From NCBI RefSeq assembly GCF_030325625.1, contig NZ_JACAIS010000004.1, positions 1-64,000 on the forward strand: a DNA stretch of 64,000 bases, in the 5' to 3' direction. The notes under the pieces are model-generated. The model saw only the letters and a program-made list of their open reading frames with translations. It did not search any database and was not told the origin of the DNA. This document shows positions 26,674 through 34,944 of this stretch, piece after piece. A program made the translations under genes and the position numbers. The DNA comes from Sphingobacterium sp. N143 (GTDB taxonomy: Bacteria; Bacteroidota; Bacteroidia; Sphingobacteriales; Sphingobacteriaceae). Position 1 is the first letter of the stretch, and each line of letters begins with the position of its first letter.

Positions 26674-26892
26674 CCATAACATCAGGCCGGCCCTCCACCC
26701 TCACCGCTTCATTTTCTATGGAATAAAATTAAGCACTTTTCTACCCTGAATTCTTTTTCTTAGGGCAAGAAAAGTAAGAACGTACCGCTAAGGGAGCACA
26801 AAGAGCAGGATAGTACATGATGCTCATGTCAAATTAATTGTGGATAATAGAATATTGCTTAGCATACACAGATAACTCATTATAAATCAATT

Positions 26893-29550
26893 ATGAAACC
26901 CTACATTAAGAAGTTGCTGTCTGGACTGGCAGTATTTGGGCTTCTATCCACCACAAACTTGTCGGTCTTTGCCCAAAAACTAAGCGTACACGATCTCAAA
27001 GTAGAGCACCTCAAAAATCCACTGGCGCTTGAAACAGCTAAACCTCGCTTCAGCTGGAAAATAATCTCAGCGGTAAAAAATACGGCACAGTCTTCCTATG
27101 AAATCAGGGTGGGCACAGATAGCACTTCCATGCTTAAAGACAAAGACCTTGTCTGGAAAGAGGCGATGAATGGAGATCAGTCGGTGTTGATCGAATATGC
27201 TGGACCTGAGCTGCAGGCAAGAACAAAATACTTTTGGCAGGTCAGGGTGAAGGATAATCACGGTAACAAATCGGCTTGGTCAGTACCAGGCTTCTTCCGT
27301 ATGGGAATGCATCCGGCCGACTGGACCGCCCAATGGATCAAGGTATCCGGAAAAGACAGCTCGACCAGAAGCCCCTTGTTCAGAAAAGAGTTCTCCCTGC
27401 AAAAAAAGGTTAGATCGGCGCTGGCTTACATCACTGCAAAGGGTCTATATGAGGCTAGAATCAATGGTAAACGGGTCAGCGACACATATTTTGCCCCTGG
27501 ATGGACCAGCTACAAGGATCATCTGCAATATCAGGTATATGATATTACCTCTACGCTCAAAAAGGGCGCAAATGTGGTTGGCGTAAGCCTGGGAAATGGT
27601 TGGTATAAAGGTAGAATAGGTTTTGGAAACCAACATAATTTTTATGGTGATACACGGGGGCTGCTGTTACAACTGGAGGTAGAATATACGGATGGCAGCA
27701 GGGAAACTATACAGACGGACAGGAGCTGGACATATGCTTATGGTCCGATCATGGCCTCGGATATTTACGATGGTGAGATTTATGATGCCCGAATGGAAAT
27801 TGCAGGCTGGGACAATACGGGATTCAGGGCGGACAGCCGATGGACCAGCGTTGACACCATGGAGAAAGGCCCGGAGAAGCTCGTTGCCATGAGCGGTCCA
27901 CCAGTAAAAAAGCATGAAGAGTTTAAGGCACACCGGATATTTAAAACTCCAGCAGGAGAAACAGTGGTGGATTTTGGACAGAACCTAGTCGGTTGGGTGA
28001 TGCTCAAAGCCAAGGGTAGCGCCGGAACCAAAATCAGGTTGAGCCATGCTGAAGTACTGACAAAAGAAGGTAACTTTTATACGGTCAACCTACGGTCGGC
28101 AAAAGCACAGAATACCTATATCTTAAAGGGCAATACCGAACAGATTTTTGAACCTCATTTTACATTCCAGGGATTCCGGTATGTAAAGGTGGAAGGGTAT
28201 CCTGGCGAACTGAAGCCTGAGGATCTTACCGCCGTGGCGATATATTCAGACATGCAACCCACAGGTAAATTCAACACATCAAACACCTTGCTGAACCAGC
28301 TGCAACATAATATCCAATGGGGCCAGAAAGGAAATTTTCTGGATGTGCCGACCGATTGCCCACAACGTGATGAGCGCCTCGGCTGGACTGGGGACGCACA
28401 GGCTTTTGCCAATACAGCAGCCTATAACATGGATGTAATAGGGTTCTTTACCAAATGGCTGAAAGATGTCAAAGCAGATCAGAAACCGAATGGTGCCATA
28501 CCACATGTGATCCCCAATGTGTTGGGGCCCAATGATGGTGCATCTGCGGGCTGGGCAGATGTGGCTACCATTATTCCCTGGGATATGTATGTTGCTTATG
28601 GCGACCGTCGGATCCTGGAAACACAGTATGAAAGCATGCAGAAATGGGTGGACTATATTTCTGCTGTAGCGACAAAGAATCTTTGGAATACGGGGTTCCA
28701 TTTTGGTGACTGGCTCTTTTACCGCCCAAATGATGACAATGACGGCCGGGCTGCTGTGACCGATAAATACCTGATTGCACAGACCTTCTATGCCCACTCG
28801 ACACAGCTGCTGATCAATGCGGCCAAGGTACTGGGCAAACAAGAGGATGTATCCCGGTACACCGCACTGCTTGCCGAGATCAAAGCCGCATTTGTAAAGG
28901 AGTATATGACAGCAACAGGGCGACTGGTCTCCGGAACGCAGACAGCATACGTTCTGGCACTACAGTTTGATATGTTGCCGGAAGAACTTCGGGCTTCCTG
29001 TGCCGACCGTCTGGTGGCCAATATCCGGGACTACGGCAACCACCTGACTACGGGCTTTTTAGGGACCCCTTATTTATGTCATGTACTGACCAGATTTGGG
29101 CATAATGATGTGGCGTATGATCTCTTGCTCCAGGAGAGCTACCCCTCCTGGCTTTATCCTGTAAAAATGGGGGCCACGACGATTTGGGAAAGATGGGACG
29201 GCATTAAACCGGATGGTTCTTTTCAAACTCCGGATATGAACTCTTATAACCATTATGCTTATGGTGCCATAGGTGACTGGATGTACAGAACAATTGCCGG
29301 GATCAACTCCACAGTAGACCAGCCGGGCTATAAGTCTATCCTCATCGCTCCCAAACCAGGGGGTAAAATAACACACGCTACGGCTGAACTGGAAACGGCC
29401 TATGGCACGGTGAAATCGGCCTGGGTACTGGAAGACGGATGGCTGAAGCTTGATGTCAGCATACCGGCAAATACAAGAGCCAAAGTCGTACTGCCGGATG
29501 CCACAAAGGAAATCGGCTCGGGAAGCTATCACTTTGAAAGCAAAATTTAA
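26893..29550 (+). CDS. Glycoside hydrolase family 78 (alpha-L-rhamnosidase)
   Basis: 885 residues. Signal peptide (residues 1-28, SVFAQ). Domain order of bacterial rhamnosidases: fibronectin-like/Bac_rhamnosid_N region (about 35-330, with ADWTAQWIKVSG and AKGLYEARINGKRV), concanavalin-like domain (about 340-450, VVDFGQNLVGWVML), (alpha/alpha)6 catalytic barrel (about 460-795), and a C-terminal beta domain. The catalytic signature DCPQRDERLGWTGDAQAF (about 491-508) holds the acid/base-type Asp and Glu. It removes terminal alpha-L-rhamnose in the periplasm. It is paired with GH95 on the same strand, 381 bp apart. Confidence 0.93.
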   Translation: MKPYIKKLLSGLAVFGLLSTTNLSVFAQKLSVHDLKVEHLKNPLALETAKPRFSWKIISAVKNTAQSSYEIRVGTDSTSMLKDKDLVWKEAMNGDQSVLIEYAGPELQARTKYFWQVRVKDNHGNKSAWSVPGFFRMGMHPADWTAQWIKVSGKDSSTRSPLFRKEFSLQKKVRSALAYITAKGLYEARINGKRVSDTYFAPGWTSYKDHLQYQVYDITSTLKKGANVVGVSLGNGWYKGRIGFGNQHNFYGDTRGLLLQLEVEYTDGSRETIQTDRSWTYAYGPIMASDIYDGEIYDARMEIAGWDNTGFRADSRWTSVDTMEKGPEKLVAMSGPPVKKHEEFKAHRIFKTPAGETVVDFGQNLVGWVMLKAKGSAGTKIRLSHAEVLTKEGNFYTVNLRSAKAQNTYILKGNTEQIFEPHFTFQGFRYVKVEGYPGELKPEDLTAVAIYSDMQPTGKFNTSNTLLNQLQHNIQWGQKGNFLDVPTDCPQRDERLGWTGDAQAFANTAAYNMDVIGFFTKWLKDVKADQKPNGAIPHVIPNVLGPNDGASAGWADVATIIPWDMYVAYGDRRILETQYESMQKWVDYISAVATKNLWNTGFHFGDWLFYRPNDDNDGRAAVTDKYLIAQTFYAHSTQLLINAAKVLGKQEDVSRYTALLAEIKAAFVKEYMTATGRLVSGTQTAYVLALQFDMLPEELRASCADRLVANIRDYGNHLTTGFLGTPYLCHVLTRFGHNDVAYDLLLQESYPSWLYPVKMGATTIWERWDGIKPDGSFQTPDMNSYNHYAYGAIGDWMYRTIAGINSTVDQPGYKSILIAPKPGGKITHATAELETAYGTVKSAWVLEDGWLKLDVSIPANTRAKVVLPDATKEIGSGSYHFESKI

Positions 29551-29589
29551 GTAAAGGGTACTCGTTTTAAAAAAAATGTTTTTTTCTAA

Positions 29590-29820
29590 AACTATTTTAA
29601 ACCAGCAACTGTTCTTATTATATAAAAGCGCTACAAGCTTCCTTTTCTTGAAAAGGATACAACATAAAAATGGCGTAGTACAGTAAAAATCCAATGTCGT
29701 AAAAAACATTGGATGACGAAACAAAAAAGAGGAAACAATAGGAAACATAAAGATTACTGTACAGCATAAACGCTAAGATAAAGGGTCTGATTAACATCAG
29801 GCCCTTTTGACATAAAAGGC
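29590..29820 (+). repeat. Dispersed non-coding element, copy C
   Basis: Best copy. Order: GTTCTTATTA, CTACAAGC, CCTTTTCTTGAAAAGG hairpin, ACAACATAAAAA, GGCGTAGTACAGTAAAAATC, an 8 bp perfect hairpin TCCAATGT/ACATTGGA, TGACGAAACA, two GGAAACA boxes, ATTACTGTACAG, and the GGGTCTGAT/ATCAGGCCC terminator with TTTT (29783-29808). It matches copy A from end to end. Confidence 0.65.
29783..29808 (+). terminator. Terminator at the end of element copy C
   Basis: Stem GGGTCTGAT (29783-29791) with ATCAGGCCC (29796-29804), loop TAAC, followed by TTTT. Confidence 0.8.
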
Positions 29821-29851
29821 AGATAATTACATTATCTGCCTTTTATGTCAA
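29807..29851. repeat. 21 bp perfect inverted repeat
   Basis: Arms 29807-29827 and 29831-29851 are perfectly complementary with a 3-base loop TAC. The left arm starts in the T-run of the copy C terminator. There is no U-tract outside the stem on either strand. It lies between convergent GH78 and SDR genes. Confidence 0.7.
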
Positions 29852-29865
29852 TGAAAATGCTTTCA

Positions 29866-30621
29866 TTACCTGGTTGTATAACCACCATTTGCAAAAATGG
29901 TCTGCCCGGTGATCCACCAACCATCGGTTACCAAAAATTCGACAAGCGGGGCAATATCTTTAATATCCGTCAGTCCACCAAGGTCAGAAGCCTGTTTATG
30001 ATAAGCTACAGCATCATCACTTTCCTGACCATAAAAGAATGGTGTATCCATTGGCCCTGGAGCCACCGCGGTAACAGAAATACCCCGGGCACCAAATTCT
30101 TTGGAAGCAGCCCTGGTAAAATGCTCCACAGGGGCTTTAGCACCGGCATAAGTGGAATAATACCCTGTAAATGCCGCTAATAATGAAGTGACAATCGTAT
30201 TGATCTTACCATTATCGTTCAATTTTTTCCCAGCTTCCTGAATAAAAAAATACGCTACTTTGGAGTTGATGTCGCTCATGCTGTCGTACTCTGCTTCTGT
30301 AGTATCAGAAAAAGGTTTTTTCAACACTTTGCCCACTGTATTGATTGCGATATCGACGCCGCCAAACTTTTCGATTGCCGTATCAAAAAGTCTGCTGATA
30401 TTCTTTACTTCTGTTAAATCGGCCTGGAACAAAAACGCTTCTCCACCCGCAGCTGTAATATCAGCCAAGGTTTTTTCGGCATCTGCTTTTGTACTGTCGC
30501 TATTGTAATGAATAACTACTTTTGCGCCTTTTGCAGCAAAATCACGGCTTAGCAAGCCACCTAAATTTTTTGCTCCTCCAGCAATCAAAACCACTTTTCC
30601 TTTTAAATCGTTTCTTGCCAT
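29866..30621 (-). CDS. SDR-family oxidoreductase
   Basis: 251 residues, classical short-chain dehydrogenase. Cofactor motif LIAGGAKNLGGLLSR (about 12-26, an atypical AGGAKN form of TGxxxGxG), structural NTVGKV (in place of NNAG) at about 89, catalytic Y155 in YYSTYAGAKAPVEH with the lysine four residues later, and APGPMDTPFF. The substrate is unknown. It is downstream of a short AraC-type regulator on the same strand (57 bp), which probably controls it. Confidence 0.88.
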   Translation of the reverse strand: MARNDLKGKVVLIAGGAKNLGGLLSRDFAAKGAKVVIHYNSDSTKADAEKTLADITAAGGEAFLFQADLTEVKNISRLFDTAIEKFGGVDIAINTVGKVLKKPFSDTTEAEYDSMSDINSKVAYFFIQEAGKKLNDNGKINTIVTSLLAAFTGYYSTYAGAKAPVEHFTRAASKEFGARGISVTAVAPGPMDTPFFYGQESDDAVAYHKQASDLGGLTDIKDIAPLVEFLVTDGWWITGQTIFANGGYTTR

Positions 30622-30678
30622 TTGATCTGTATTTTAATGTTTTACAATTGATACAACAAAGATGGCCAGATAATTTCT

Positions 30679-31086
30679 TTATTTTATGGTGAACTTTTCG
30701 GAACTTTTATTTTGCTGTTCTTTCCGGAATTGCCCCGGGGTCTGCCGGGTAAATTTCTTGAAAAACTTGGAGAAATTGGAGGGGTCATAGGTCAGGATCC
30801 TGGCAATCTCAGCAATGGAACGCGCGCTGCCCGTAAGCATTTGTTTGGCCTGCTCAATAATCTTAAGGTCGTAATAATAACAGGGGTGATGCCCTGTTTC
30901 TTGCTGTATCGTGTCGGTCAGATGTGTGTGCGAGAGAAATAATTCACTGGCAATCTGATTAATTTCCATAAACTCAATCACCTTGCCCGAAACAACATCG
31001 GCAATATGCTTATCTAAAAATTGAAAATAATTGGCTGTAATTTCTTTACTTCTCTTTAAGATGTCGTGCTGGGTTTCATTCATCAT
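30679..31086 (-). CDS. AraC-type HTH transcriptional regulator, DNA-binding domain only
   Basis: 135 residues; residues ~38-125 form the double helix-turn-helix of AraC/XylS proteins (INQIASELFLSHTHLTDTIQQETGHHP, then SIAEIARILTYDPSNFSKFFKKFTRQTPGQFR). There is no sensor domain, only ~35 helical residues before the HTH, so it is short compared with the usual 280-300 residues. It probably regulates the adjacent SDR gene or itself. Confidence 0.85.
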   Translation of the reverse strand: MMNETQHDILKRSKEITANYFQFLDKHIADVVSGKVIEFMEINQIASELFLSHTHLTDTIQQETGHHPCYYYDLKIIEQAKQMLTGSARSIAEIARILTYDPSNFSKFFKKFTRQTPGQFRKEQQNKSSEKFTIK

Positions 31087-31234
31087 TCTTTCTAAAAAAA
31101 TAAAACAAAAGTCGGATTCTCCATCGAATAAAACAGGGTGAACTTTTCGGCTTTTACACTAAAATATTGATTTTATTCTTAAAAACTATTGATTTTCAAG
31201 AATATTAATTACGCTTTTTTGAAAGAGAACGACA

Positions 31235-32167
31235 TTATTCTAAAACCGTACAGGTACTCAATGGTATCTTTTGCTTCCATATGCCCTGTACCTCGAATCG
31301 ATTGCCCGAGGTTTTATTTTTAATCGTGAAGGTATACCGGCAGGTGCGTTCCAGGTATTTAACTTGCCCCCTTACCCGAATAGTGGTATGAGGCTTTAGC
31401 AGCAGCTCTTCCTTACTTCCCGGTTTAATATATTCTTCGAAGGTCCGGTCGGCGATATAGGGTACCCTACCCCTCCAGTGCACTACGCCATCAACCAGCA
31501 GTTCGTCCATGGACACCAGGCTGTCTTGCTGATTGACCCAGTCAAAAGCGCCATAATCACTGCTGGCAAATAAGGAACTGGACTTTACATCTTTAAAAAT
31601 GGATGTAATATCAACTTTCTTCTCCCGATTGGAATTGTTTCGGAGTTCCATAGAACCGCATCCTTCGGCACTAACAGTTATCTTACGGCTGCCTTTAACT
31701 TCTTCAACTTCTTTTTTCAACAGTTCATACCCCTCTCCCCTGTTTTGTGTGAAACTTATTTCTTCCTTCTTATCAGCAGAGAGTATCCCGATCACAAAAT
31801 TCCGGGGGCGACTATTGAAATTTTCCAATAGTGTTAACTTGAGCTCATTCTTGTTGGTCTTTTCCATCTTTAGCCAGCCTTTATCCAGCTGGACAGCGCC
31901 AATATTCTCCAACTTTAGGGCTTTACCGGTCGAATCTCTTAATATTTCGCCTGTCGTTGCTTCCCTAACATAGGAAACGGTCCAAATATCGGCATGGATG
32001 GGTATGATGTTGTCTGTAAAACCTGTATGCAGCGTTAAGTTTTTTAAACTGGGATCTATCAAGCCTTCATTATCGAGCGCAAACTTAGCACATGAAGTCA
32101 CAGTCAGCATGGATAATGACAATATGACAATTGAAAAAATAGAGGATAGCTTCAATAATTTTTGCAT
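31235..32167 (-). CDS. Hypothetical lipoprotein with BACON-like beta domain
   Basis: 310 residues from the ATG at 32167, which opens a lipoprotein signal (residues 1-26, LTVTSCAKF); a frame from 32281 only adds untypical residues. Residues ~35-130 resemble a BACON/Ig-like domain (IPIHADIWTVSYV, DKGWLKMEKTNKNELKLTLLEN, RNFVIGILSADKKEEISFTQNRGE). The C-terminal half is beta-rich with two cysteines. Probably outer-membrane anchored; function unknown. Confidence 0.6.
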   Translation of the reverse strand: MQKLLKLSSIFSIVILSLSMLTVTSCAKFALDNEGLIDPSLKNLTLHTGFTDNIIPIHADIWTVSYVREATTGEILRDSTGKALKLENIGAVQLDKGWLKMEKTNKNELKLTLLENFNSRPRNFVIGILSADKKEEISFTQNRGEGYELLKKEVEEVKGSRKITVSAEGCGSMELRNNSNREKKVDITSIFKDVKSSSLFASSDYGAFDWVNQQDSLVSMDELLVDGVVHWRGRVPYIADRTFEEYIKPGSKEELLLKPHTTIRVRGQVKYLERTCRYTFTIKNKTSGNRFEVQGIWKQKIPLSTCTVLE

Positions 32168-32290
32168 ACAATGAATTATTTTCTTGATCACAAAACTAAT
32201 CAGGCACAGTCTATCTAAGTAAGATAAAAAAAATAAACCATATTTTGGTCCTTTCAGCCGTTGAAAATATAAAAACCACATCGAAAAAAG

Positions 32291-32308
32291 CCATGCCTCA
32301 CGACATGG
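32291..32308 (-). terminator. Hairpin of the GCCACATC family
   Basis: On the minus strand: CCATGTC/GGCATGG with loop GTGA and a following TTTTTTC. It keeps the family loop but has swapped arm bases at paired positions. The nearby AACATATGATTCACC is also found next to 8945-8964. It lies 70 bp past the stop of the 73-residue protein gene, which is the likely transcript it ends. Confidence 0.6.
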
Positions 32309-32379
32309 TTACTAACTAAACATATGATTCACCAGTGGCAAACCTGATCAATGCCATAGATCAGCACTTCTGATCAATA

Positions 32380-32601
32380 TCACTCTATTCGTTCACACCG
32401 GTAACCCCACTCAAACATTTGTTTTATAATCCGACTTGTTTCAATATCCAACTGGGAAGATTCAATCCGGAGGATATGCTCTTCATCATCAAGATCAAAA
32501 TTTATCTTATAGGAAGAGAATTGACCAACAAGAGTAGCGACAATCTGTTGCGCATCTTTGGATCTATACACATTGGTTTTAAAAATTTCAACTCTTTTCA
32601 T
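32380..32601 (-). CDS. Small conserved-looking protein, ferredoxin-like fold
   Basis: 73 residues: MKRVEIFKTNV, DAQQIVATLVGQF, KINFDLDDEEHILRIES, then TSRIIKQMFEWGYRCERIE. The beta-alpha-beta-beta-alpha-beta pattern is that of heavy-metal-associated or ACT-like small domains, but it lacks the CxxC metal site. Stand-alone proteins of this kind are frequent in Bacteroidota. Cytoplasmic; function unknown. Confidence 0.6.
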   Translation of the reverse strand: MKRVEIFKTNVYRSKDAQQIVATLVGQFSSYKINFDLDDEEHILRIESSQLDIETSRIIKQMFEWGYRCERIE

Positions 32602-32668
32602 TGCATTTGCGTCATTACTTTATTAAAGAATTCAATGATTTATTCAACTACTCCAGGATCTTTTAATG

Positions 32669-32863
32669 TTATTTGATTGGCTTGGTACTGGCCCAAGATT
32701 GGAAAACCTTCTCAACAGGCAACCTGTTTGCTTGATCTTGATGATAGGCATTTAAAATAATGTGGTCAAAGTCTGCGTTCGCATTTTTGGTCTGCGCTTT
32801 GCCCAGAAGTGTTGAAAGCCCCAATAACAGTACGATGATCAAGGCGTTAATGAAGTGCACCAT
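32669..32863 (-). CDS. Small exported peptide (64 aa)
   Basis: A signal peptide (residues 1-23, GLSTLLGKAQ) is followed by a 41-residue mature part TKNANADFDHIILNAYHQ and onward, without cysteines or clear fold. Probably secreted or periplasmic. It lies 67 bp upstream of the 73-residue gene on the same strand and may be co-transcribed. Function unknown. Confidence 0.5.
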   Translation of the reverse strand: MVHFINALIIVLLLGLSTLLGKAQTKNANADFDHIILNAYHQDQANRLPVEKVFQSWASTKPIK

Positions 32864-33126
32864 AAATTTGAAAGTTTAGAATTATGTAGTACAGCAAATT
32901 TCAGGAACACGCGATTAACTTCCCATATTTTTTCGGTGAAGCAACAATTTTGATCGGTAAACTACCTATTTTCTCCTTTCAATGTAATTCATGCCATATA
33001 GCAAACCCCTCATCTTTAAAAAAGACTTTTGGGAAAGCGGCCCAATATTGTCCTTTACCTGAGAACATGAGCTCCTCCACGTATACGCGTTAAGGACAGA
33101 TAGAGAAAAAGATGTTCATCGTTGTG

Positions 33127-33723
33127 TTAATGTTTTTTCAGTATCCCTTTTTTCACGCCTTCATCGATCAAATTTTCAGCATATTTCCATAAGGCAGTCG
33201 ACCCTTCGCCGATAACGCTCTTTTTGGCATATACTTTTTCGTAATTGACCCCGGGTTCATTCCAGGTACCCCCCTGATTAGAACTGTTCTGCAGCAAGGG
33301 CTCCAGGCGGTCCATGGCTTTTGCAAATTTTGCTTCATTGGTCTCCCCCGCTTCAAACTCTTCCCATATGCTGATGAATTCCTTCGCCTGCTCGGCTGGT
33401 AAAAGGCCGAATATACGCTTGGCAGCCAACCGTTCCTCTTCGGTATTGCTGTGGTTCTTTTGGGTATCGTAAATAAAGGTGTCACCTGCATCAATCTCAA
33501 CAATGTCATGTATCAAGACCATCTTCACAACTTTAAACATATCGACTGCTGCGTCAGCATGTTCGGCCAAAACCATGGCCATTAGTGCCAGGTGCCAGCT
33601 GTGCTCTGCATCATTTTCACAACGGTCGCTATTAAAAAGCTTCGTTTTCCGTTGAATATATTTTACCTTATCAATCTCCTTGATAAAAGCGATCTGTCTC
33701 CATAATTTTTCTGCTGACATCAT
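33127..33723 (-). CDS. HD-domain nucleotidase (YfbR-like)
   Basis: 198 residues. HD-domain metal ligands are visible: H in NDAEHSWHLALMA (about 38), HD in VKMVLIHDIVEIDAGD (about 72-73), and a later aspartate in AKAMDRLEPLL. The arrangement and length fit the HD_3/YfbR 5'-deoxynucleotidase group, which dephosphorylates deoxynucleoside monophosphates in the cytoplasm. Substrate class is by family only. Single gene. Confidence 0.85.
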   Translation of the reverse strand: MMSAEKLWRQIAFIKEIDKVKYIQRKTKLFNSDRCENDAEHSWHLALMAMVLAEHADAAVDMFKVVKMVLIHDIVEIDAGDTFIYDTQKNHSNTEEERLAAKRIFGLLPAEQAKEFISIWEEFEAGETNEAKFAKAMDRLEPLLQNSSNQGGTWNEPGVNYEKVYAKKSVIGEGSTALWKYAENLIDEGVKKGILKKH

Positions 33724-33908
33724 AAACCTGTTCTGTTTAAAGTAAAAAGATATACAAAGTTATTTTTTTTATAAGAGTCTCATATTGCCATTTGACAAGT
33801 AATTCTTGTATTAAGAACACCTTTTATTTACATCTAACGGACAATCCACATCGATCAAATAACAGCAACATTTATTAAATTTGATTGTTATCAGATCCCA
33901 CTGTGATT

Positions 33909-34931
33909 ATGAAAAAAATAGGTTTTTTATCTTTTGGACATTGGTCAAAACATCCTGCTTATAGCACACAAACAGCACGCGACACCTTGCTTCAATCCAT
34001 AGATCTGGCTGTGGCCGCGGAAGAACTGGGTATAGATGGGGCTTATTTTCGGGTACATCATTTTGCCAGCCAGCTAGCCTCTCCTTTCCCTTTGTTAGCT
34101 GCTATCGGGGCCAAGACAAACTCCATTGAGATAGGGACTGGGGTGATTGACATGCGTTATGAAAACCCGTTGTATATGGTGGAAGATGCTGGGGCCGCCG
34201 ACTTGATTTCTGAAGGTCGGTTACAGCTTGGAATCAGCAGAGGCTCACCAGAGCAGGTAATAGATGGCTGGCGCTATTTTGGTTATGACCTTGCTGAAGG
34301 AGAAACAGACGCCGACATGGGACGTCGTAAGGCGCTGGAATTTCTGGAAAAGCTTAAGGGCGTAGGCTTTGCAGATCCCAATCCCTACCCGATGTTTCCA
34401 AATCCACCTGGACTGTTAAGATTAGAACCTCATTCCGAAGGCTTACGCGATCGTATCTGGTGGGGTGCTGCATCGAATGCGACGGCCATATGGGCTGCTC
34501 AGAATAGAATGCACCTACAAAGCTCCACGCTGAAATATGATGAAAGTGGCAAACCCTTTCATATCCAGCAGGCAGAACAGATCCGTTTATATCGGCAAGC
34601 ATGGAAAGAGGCGGGACATCCGGGGGAAGCCAGAGTTTCGGTAAGCCGGTCAATCTTTGCATTGGTTGACGACTTAGACCGCTATTATTTCGGGCAGGAG
34701 GCTGACAGAGTGGATAAAATCGGCATGATTGAAACAGATAAACGTACGATTTTTGGGCGAAGTTATGCCGCCGAGCCTGATCAGCTCATTAAGGAGCTGG
34801 CCAAAGATGAGGCTATCCAGGAGGCTGACACCCTCTTATTGACAATTCCAAACACCTTAGGAGTGGATTACAATATACATGTGCTCTCCGCTATATTAGA
34901 ACATGTGGCCCCAGCATTGGGATGGCGCTAG
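33909..34931 (+). CDS. LLM-class flavin-dependent oxidoreductase
   Basis: 340 residues from the ATG at 33909 (an upstream TTG would add eight residues). Luciferase-like monooxygenase TIM barrel: FLSFGHWSKHPAY at the start, AEELGIDGAYFRVHHFA, IGTGVIDMRYENPLYMVEDAGAADLISEGRLQLGISRGSPEQVI and the C-terminal VLSAILEHVAPALGW. The family uses reduced FMN to hydroxylate or oxidise small organic substrates. It is followed by the FAD oxidoreductase with a 13 bp gap, so they form an operon. Confidence 0.9.
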   Translation: MKKIGFLSFGHWSKHPAYSTQTARDTLLQSIDLAVAAEELGIDGAYFRVHHFASQLASPFPLLAAIGAKTNSIEIGTGVIDMRYENPLYMVEDAGAADLISEGRLQLGISRGSPEQVIDGWRYFGYDLAEGETDADMGRRKALEFLEKLKGVGFADPNPYPMFPNPPGLLRLEPHSEGLRDRIWWGAASNATAIWAAQNRMHLQSSTLKYDESGKPFHIQQAEQIRLYRQAWKEAGHPGEARVSVSRSIFALVDDLDRYYFGQEADRVDKIGMIETDKRTIFGRSYAAEPDQLIKELAKDEAIQEADTLLLTIPNTLGVDYNIHVLSAILEHVAPALGWR

Positions 34932-34944
34932 ACTGATTACTTTC

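Larger units (their letters stand above)
26512..26892. other. Intergenic region between GH95 and GH78 genes
   Basis: Contains dispersed element copy B (26542-26640) and a strong hairpin (26641-26673); the last 200 bp are AT-rich and should hold the GH78 promoter. No ORF of note. Confidence 0.5.
29551..29865. other. Intergenic region after GH78 holding element copy C
   Basis: Entirely made of dispersed element copy C (29590-29820) and an overlapping 21 bp inverted repeat (29807-29851) that abuts the convergent SDR gene. Frames crossing it are artefacts of the repeat. Confidence 0.5.

Noticed and set aside
29074..29748. Long minus-strand frame crossing the GH78 end and element copy C
   Set aside because: Shadow of the GH78 gene continued through the repeat; the repeat part gives a low-complexity F/C/L-rich peptide that also appears in the other element copies.
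32979..33068. 29-codon minus-strand frame with a good GGAGGAG sequence before the ATG
   Set aside because: Shine-Dalgarno sequences mean little in Bacteroidota, the peptide has no signal or helix, and nothing supports it beyond the GGAGGAG.
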